Assembly (NCBI RefSeq): GCF_016617715.1
Contig: NZ_CP067225.1
Span: 1,798,001 to 1,862,000 of the forward strand
Direction of reading: 5' to 3'
Length of the DNA stretch: 64,000 nucleotides
Origin: Paracoccus sp. MC1862
GTDB lineage: Bacteria; Pseudomonadota; Alphaproteobacteria; Rhodobacterales; Rhodobacteraceae
The position numbers were made by a program, and so were the translations under genes. This document shows, in pieces, positions 60,246-64,000 of this stretch. Below the pieces are notes generated by a model. It searched no databases and had not been told where the DNA came from. It was given only the letters and a program-made list of their open reading frames with translations. The first letter of the stretch is position 1. Each line of letters opens with the position of its first letter.

Positions 60246-61106
60246 TCAGACCCACTTCGCCATCGGCGGCAGGCTCATCAGCACGGCGTCGGGGTTGTGG
60301 CCTGTTTCCAGCCCGAACTTGGTGCCGCGGTCGTAGACGAGGTTGTATTCCGCGTAGAGGCCCCGGTGGATCAGTTGGGCATCCTTGTCCTGGGGCGTCC
60401 AGTCTTGCGCCATGCGATTCCGCGCCAAAGGCAGGAAGGCGGGCAGGAAGGCCTCGCCCACCGCGCGGGTGAAGGCGAAGTCGGCGGACCAGTCGCCCGT
60501 GTTCAGGTCGTCGTAGAAGATGCCGCCGACGCCGCGCGCACGGCCGCGATGGGGGATGAAGAAATACTCGTCCGCCCAAGCCTTGAAGCGGTCATAGTAA
60601 TCGGCGCCGTGAGGAGTGCAGGCATCCCGCAGGGTAGCGTGGAAATGCGCGGTATCCTCGGGGTATTCGAGGCAGGGGTTCAGGTCCGACCCGCCCCCGA
60701 ACCACCAGGCGCCTGGGGTCCAGAACATCCGCGTGTTCATGTGGACAGCGGGGGCGTGGGGGTTCTGCATGTGGGCGACAAGGCTGATGCCGCTGGCCCA
60801 GAAGCGCGGATCATCCTCGATCCCCGGCACGCCGCGAGCGGCCATGGCGGTCTGGGCGCGGGGGGCGAGCGTCCCGTGCACCTCGGACCAGTTGACGCCG
60901 ACCTTCTCAAAGACGCGGCCCCCACGCATCACCGACATGATGCCGCCGCCGCCATCCTCGGCCCGCTCGGTCAGGGTGATCTCGAACCGGCCGGGGGCGG
61001 TATCGCCCGGCCCTTCGTTCTCCAGCGCCTCGAAGGCCGTGGTGATGCGGTCGCGCAGGGCGCGGAACCAGTCGGAAGCCTCGCGGCGCTCGTCGCTCAT
61101 GTCCAT
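60246..61106 (-). CDS. hemF: Oxygen-dependent coproporphyrinogen III oxidase
   Basis: A 286-residue HemF. FEKVGVNWSEVHG, ISLVAHMQNPHAPAVHMNTRMF, WWFGGGSDLNPC and FIPHRGRARGVGGIFYDDLN are the signature segments, containing the conserved histidines and aspartate. It oxidatively decarboxylates coproporphyrinogen III using O2. The presence of an aerobic enzyme suits an oxygen-using lifestyle. Start choices are 61106 and 61100, both ATG; the longer was kept. Close to hemC and hemE but on the opposite strand to hemE. Confidence 0.96.
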   Translation of the reverse strand: MDMSDERREASDWFRALRDRITTAFEALENEGPGDTAPGRFEITLTERAEDGGGGIMSVMRGGRVFEKVGVNWSEVHGTLAPRAQTAMAARGVPGIEDDPRFWASGISLVAHMQNPHAPAVHMNTRMFWTPGAWWFGGGSDLNPCLEYPEDTAHFHATLRDACTPHGADYYDRFKAWADEYFFIPHRGRARGVGGIFYDDLNTGDWSADFAFTRAVGEAFLPAFLPLARNRMAQDWTPQDKDAQLIHRGLYAEYNLVYDRGTKFGLETGHNPDAVLMSLPPMAKWV

Positions 61107-61184
61107 CGCCAGGGGCCTTTCGTGAATTGCGGCACCCACGGCGCCGCGCTAGGATTCAACCCGACCTGATTAGAGGTGCCGCCG

Positions 61185-61595
61185 ATGAGCCGCAACCTGA
61201 CCCTGACCGCGCTGGCCTGCCTGACGCTCGCCGCCTGCGGCACGCCGCAGGAACAGTGCATTTCCCGCAACACCGACGAATACCGCACGGTGTCCCGCCT
61301 GCTGGCCGAGGTCGAGGGGAACCTCGTGCGCGGCTATGCCTGGGACGAGCGGGTGGTGACGCGGACCGAGTTCGACTTCTGCCCGACGATCCGACGGAAC
61401 CGCGACGGCGAGCGCGTGCTGGTGCAGCGTTCCTGCTGGCGCGACGTGGCCGACACCCAGCGGTTCCGGGTGCCGATCGATCCGCTTGTCGAGCAGCGCA
61501 AGGCCGCGAACCTGCGCGAAAGGGTCGCCGCGCTGCGCCCGAACGCCGAACGCGCCGTCGCCGCCTGCCGCGCCGCCTATCCCGAGGAAGGCTGA
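61185..61595 (+). CDS. Hypothetical lipoprotein with conserved cysteines
   Basis: A 136-residue lipoprotein. The lipobox LAAC has C18 as the lipidation site. The mature part has three further cysteines (QCISRN, FDFCPT, RSCWRD), suggesting disulfides in the periplasm, with a basic C-terminal helix. No family recognised. AGAGG seven bases before ATG 61185 supports the start over the GTG at 61176. It is divergent from hemF and overlaps the convergent RsmC-like gene by 19 bp. Confidence 0.8.
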   Translation: MSRNLTLTALACLTLAACGTPQEQCISRNTDEYRTVSRLLAEVEGNLVRGYAWDERVVTRTEFDFCPTIRRNRDGERVLVQRSCWRDVADTQRFRVPIDPLVEQRKAANLRERVAALRPNAERAVAACRAAYPEEG

Positions 61596-62572
61596 CGCCT
61601 TTTCGGGCGCCCTGCCCCGGTCGCGGTGATGACCTTGAAGCGGTTGTCGCCGCCGATCTCCTGCACATTGGCGAAGAACTCGTTCAGCGCCGCCTCATAG
61701 GGCAGGTGCCGGTTCGCGACCATCCACAGCCGCCCCGCCCCGGTCAGCAGCCCGGCCGCGGCACGGATGAAACGCGCGCCCAGATGCGGGTCGGCCGCCC
61801 GGCCCTCGTGGAAGGGCGGGTTCATGACGACGCCGTTCACCGGCTCGGACAGGCGGAAGGTGGTGGCGTCGGCCCAGTGGAAGTGGGCGCGGGGGTCGGT
61901 CACGTTGCGACGAGCGCAATCCAGCGCGGCATGGTCGGCCTCGACCAGATGCAGCAACTCGACGCCGGGACGGGTCAGCACCTGCGCCGACAGCCAGCCC
62001 CAGCCCGCACCCAGATCGACCATGCGGGTCGGCAGACGTTCCGGCAGGCAGGCCGCCAGCGCCACGGAAGCCGGATCGGGGCCGTCCGCCGAAAAGACGC
62101 CGGGCGCGGTCACGAAGCCGCCGCCGATCATCCGTTTCGCGCTCTTCCACTCGGCGGGCAGCCAGTCGCCGCCGAGAACGGTCACGCGGAAGATCTTTCC
62201 ATGCGCGCGGGACTGCACCTGATCCACCGGGGCAAGCGCCCGCATCTCGCGCAGCATGGCGTCAATGCCGTCGGTCTTCTGCCCGTCGATCCACAGCGCC
62301 GCGCCTTCGTCCAGCGCGGCGGCGGCGGCGGCGACACGCGCCCGGGCCTCGGCCCGCGCGCGGGGCAGGAAGACCACCGCGGCATCCGCCCGCCCCTCGA
62401 CAGCGGTCAGCACCTGGAATCCCTGCGCCGCAATCGAATCATAGGACGGGCGGAACCCCTGCACGACCGTCGTGCGGGCCGGATCAAAACCCGCAAGATC
62501 CCCCGGTCCTGCCCCGATAAGCAGGACCGAACCCTCGATGGGCTCGATCAGCTCAAGCCGAGAGCCCGCCAC
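61577..62572 (-). CDS. rsmC: RsmC-type 16S rRNA guanine-N2 methyltransferase
   Basis: A 331-residue class I methyltransferase. The N-terminal half is a degenerate methyltransferase domain. The C-terminal half has the SAM motif RMVDLGAGWGWLSAQVL and the catalytic NPPFHEG motif of base-amino methyltransferases. The duplicated architecture matches RsmC, which methylates G1207 in helix 34 of 16S rRNA. RlmG-like specificity cannot be excluded. It starts 1 bp after the clpS stop on the same strand, so it is probably translated with it. Confidence 0.87.
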   Translation of the reverse strand: MAGSRLELIEPIEGSVLLIGAGPGDLAGFDPARTTVVQGFRPSYDSIAAQGFQVLTAVEGRADAAVVFLPRARAEARARVAAAAAALDEGAALWIDGQKTDGIDAMLREMRALAPVDQVQSRAHGKIFRVTVLGGDWLPAEWKSAKRMIGGGFVTAPGVFSADGPDPASVALAACLPERLPTRMVDLGAGWGWLSAQVLTRPGVELLHLVEADHAALDCARRNVTDPRAHFHWADATTFRLSEPVNGVVMNPPFHEGRAADPHLGARFIRAAAGLLTGAGRLWMVANRHLPYEAALNEFFANVQEIGGDNRFKVITATGAGRPKRRQPSSG

Positions 62573-62893
62573 CTATTCCTTTTCCATCGTGCATTGCAGC
62601 GGATGCTGCTGGCGGCGGGCAAGTTCCATCACCTGCGCAACCTTGGTTTCGGCGATCTCGTGAGAAAAGACACCGACCACGGCCACGCCCTTGCGGTGGA
62701 CGGTCAGCATGATCTCGATCGCCTGGGCGTGTGTCATCCCGAACAGGCGTTCGAGGATATGGACGACGAACTCCATCGGGGTGAAGTCGTCGTTCAGCAG
62801 CAACACCTTGTAAAGCGGCGGGCGCTGAGTCTTTGGCTTGGTCTTGACCGCAATGCCTGACTCGTTCTGGCCATCGGAAGGCGAGTCGGTCAT
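62573..62893 (-). CDS. clpS: ATP-dependent Clp protease adaptor ClpS
   Basis: A 106-residue ClpS with a flexible N terminus. [26 protein letters not shown], with the N-degron pocket residues (NDD, MEFV) and histidine in MLTVHRKG, shows N-end-rule adaptor function for ClpAP. An ATG at 62953 gives 20 more residues, but 62893 gives a usual length. [23 protein letters not shown] is the family C terminus. Directly followed by the rsmC gene. Confidence 0.95.
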   Translation of the reverse strand: MTDSPSDGQNESGIAVKTKPKTQRPPLYKVLLLNDDFTPMEFVVHILERLFGMTHAQAIEIMLTVHRKGVAVVGVFSHEIAETKVAQVMELARRQQHPLQCTMEKE

Positions 62894-63126
62894 GCGCGGA
62901 AAATCGGGCGTCGACGTCACGGCGGCTTCTGTCCTGAACGGGTGGGTTGCCATGGAATATAGGACCGCGAAACGCCAAGTGAAAGCCTCTCGCCGCCAAC
63001 AGGCCGCGCAAAACCTCCGGTTGTGGCAATTCTAAGGTTTTCGCAACTCAACCCCCGTGCTATCGTGAGTCTGTTAATCAAGGGTGTGCGATAAAGAACG
63101 CGCCCGCAGGCAGAGAGACCGGGACA

Positions 63127-64000
63127 GTGCAAATCCTTCACAGAACCCTGATCGCGGGGTGGCTTGTCTTCATGGCCGCCCTGATACCTCTGACGGCATC
63201 TGCCGCCCCCTTCGCCGCCCATGTCATGGACGGCAGGACAGGCAAGGAAATCTATTCGCAGAACGCGAATGCGCGGCTGCATCCGGCCTCGCTGACCAAG
63301 ATGATGACGCTCTACATGGCCTTCACGGCGATCGAGCGGGGACAGGTCCGGCTGGATTCCCGGTTCACGGTGACAAAGCACGCGGCGGGGCAACCGCCCT
63401 CGCGTCTGGGCCTGCGGGCGGGCCAGCAGATCGAATTGCGCTACCTGATCCGCGCGGCGGCGGTGAAATCGGCCAACGACGCCGCCACCGCCATCGGCGA
63501 AGGGCTGGCGGGGTCCGAGGCGCGGTTCGGCCAGCAGATGACGGCGATGGCCCGCGCGCTGGGGATGAGCAACACCACTTTCCGCAATGCCAACGGGCTG
63601 ACGCAGGACGGGCATTATTCCACCGCCCGCGACATGTCGGTACTGGGGCGGCGGCTGTTCTATGACTTCCCGCAGTATTATTCGATCTTCTCGCGCCGCT
63701 CGGCGGATGCGGGGATCGCCACGGTCGCCAGCACAAACAAGCGGTTCCTTGACAGCTACCAGGGCGCGGATGGGATCAAGACCGGCTATACCCGCGCGGC
63801 GGGCTTCAACCTGACCGCATCGGCCCAGCGGGGGTCCAAGCGGATCATCGCCACGGTGATGGGCGGCCAGTCCACGGCGCAGCGCAACGCGGTCATGGCG
63901 CAGCTTCTGGACACAGGCTTCGGCAAGGCCCCTGCCCGGGTCAAGGAGATCCGGCCCGAGCCGCCCGAGTACATGGTCGAACGCAAGCGCAGCGTGCAGG
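63127..64000 (+). CDS. Serine-type D-Ala-D-Ala carboxypeptidase, 3' end beyond window
   Basis: The first 291 codons of a penicillin-binding carboxypeptidase (DacA/DacC type). A signal peptide runs over residues 1-27, then the SxxK motif S55-x-x-K58 (PASLTKMM), SxN at S115-N117 (KSAND) and KTG at K218-G220 (IKTGYT). It trims the last D-Ala from peptidoglycan pentapeptides and is the target of penicillins. It starts at GTG 63127; an internal ATG at 63172 would spoil the signal peptide. The gene is cut by the window end, so domain II and any membrane anchor are not visible. Confidence 0.93.
   Translation, partial: MQILHRTLIAGWLVFMAALIPLTASAAPFAAHVMDGRTGKEIYSQNANARLHPASLTKMMTLYMAFTAIERGQVRLDSRFTVTKHAAGQPPSRLGLRAGQQIELRYLIRAAAVKSANDAATAIGEGLAGSEARFGQQMTAMARALGMSNTTFRNANGLTQDGHYSTARDMSVLGRRLFYDFPQYYSIFSRRSADAGIATVASTNKRFLDSYQGADGIKTGYTRAAGFNLTASAQRGSKRIIATVMGGQSTAQRNAVMAQLLDTGFGKAPARVKEIRPEPPEYMVERKRSVQ

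Overview
The window is a 64 kb piece of a GC-rich alphaproteobacterial chromosome. Gene content and order point to Rhodobacteraceae, most like Paracoccus: nrdR-ribD, ribE-ribBX-ribH-nusB, dnaG-rpoD, a stand-alone Lrp-type regulator beside a PutA without its own DNA-binding domain, MmcB, a tRNA-His that lacks an encoded G-1 and has A73, and a short AppA-like BLUF protein. The assignment is inference from content; no 16S gene is present. There is no rRNA, CRISPR array, prophage, insertion sequence or replication origin that I can support. Genes are densely packed, with many 4-base ATGA or GTGA overlaps.

Layout. (1) 1-10,016: a tightly coupled sugar-nucleotide and glycosyltransferase cluster. 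It has three SDR epimerase/dehydratases, one GT4 enzyme, three CgeB-like glycosyltransferases, a heptosyltransferase-like protein and a DUF6165 protein, with a histidine phosphatase and a truncated methyltransferase on the other strand. Its product is unknown. (2) 10,027-15,088: a GNAT enzyme, two membrane proteins, and a pair made of a DUF4130-UdgX DNA glycosylase and a radical-SAM protein. (3) 15,155-30,396: imino-acid catabolism. putR/putA handle proline. A long minus-strand operon is equipped for trans-4-, trans-3- and cis-3-hydroxyproline, with its own amino-acid ABC importer and GntR regulator. (4) 30,471-33,483: tRNA-His, MmcB, a probable 6S RNA gene, an outer-membrane DUF481 protein and an orphan terminator. 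(5) 33,552-42,857: riboflavin genes with nusB and nrdR, split by a capsule cluster (kpsS-wza-kpsC) on the opposite strand. (6) 42,968-50,429: rmuC, an FMN reductase, a BLUF photoreceptor, rpoD, dnaG and a TetR regulator. (7) 50,707-64,000: mixed housekeeping genes, including L-lactate dehydrogenase, rplY, trmFO, gluQ, hisI, the heme genes hemC, hemE and hemF, an rsmC-like methyltransferase, clpS and a D,D-carboxypeptidase cut by the window end.

Non-coding structure is informative. A roughly 150-bp repeat occurs three times between genes. A decayed copy of the 3' end of rplY lies just downstream of rplY. A 13-bp perfect inverted repeat with a second dyad in its loop precedes the hydroxyproline transporter gene. 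The GT4 gene carries an in-frame block of low-complexity sequence that looks inserted.
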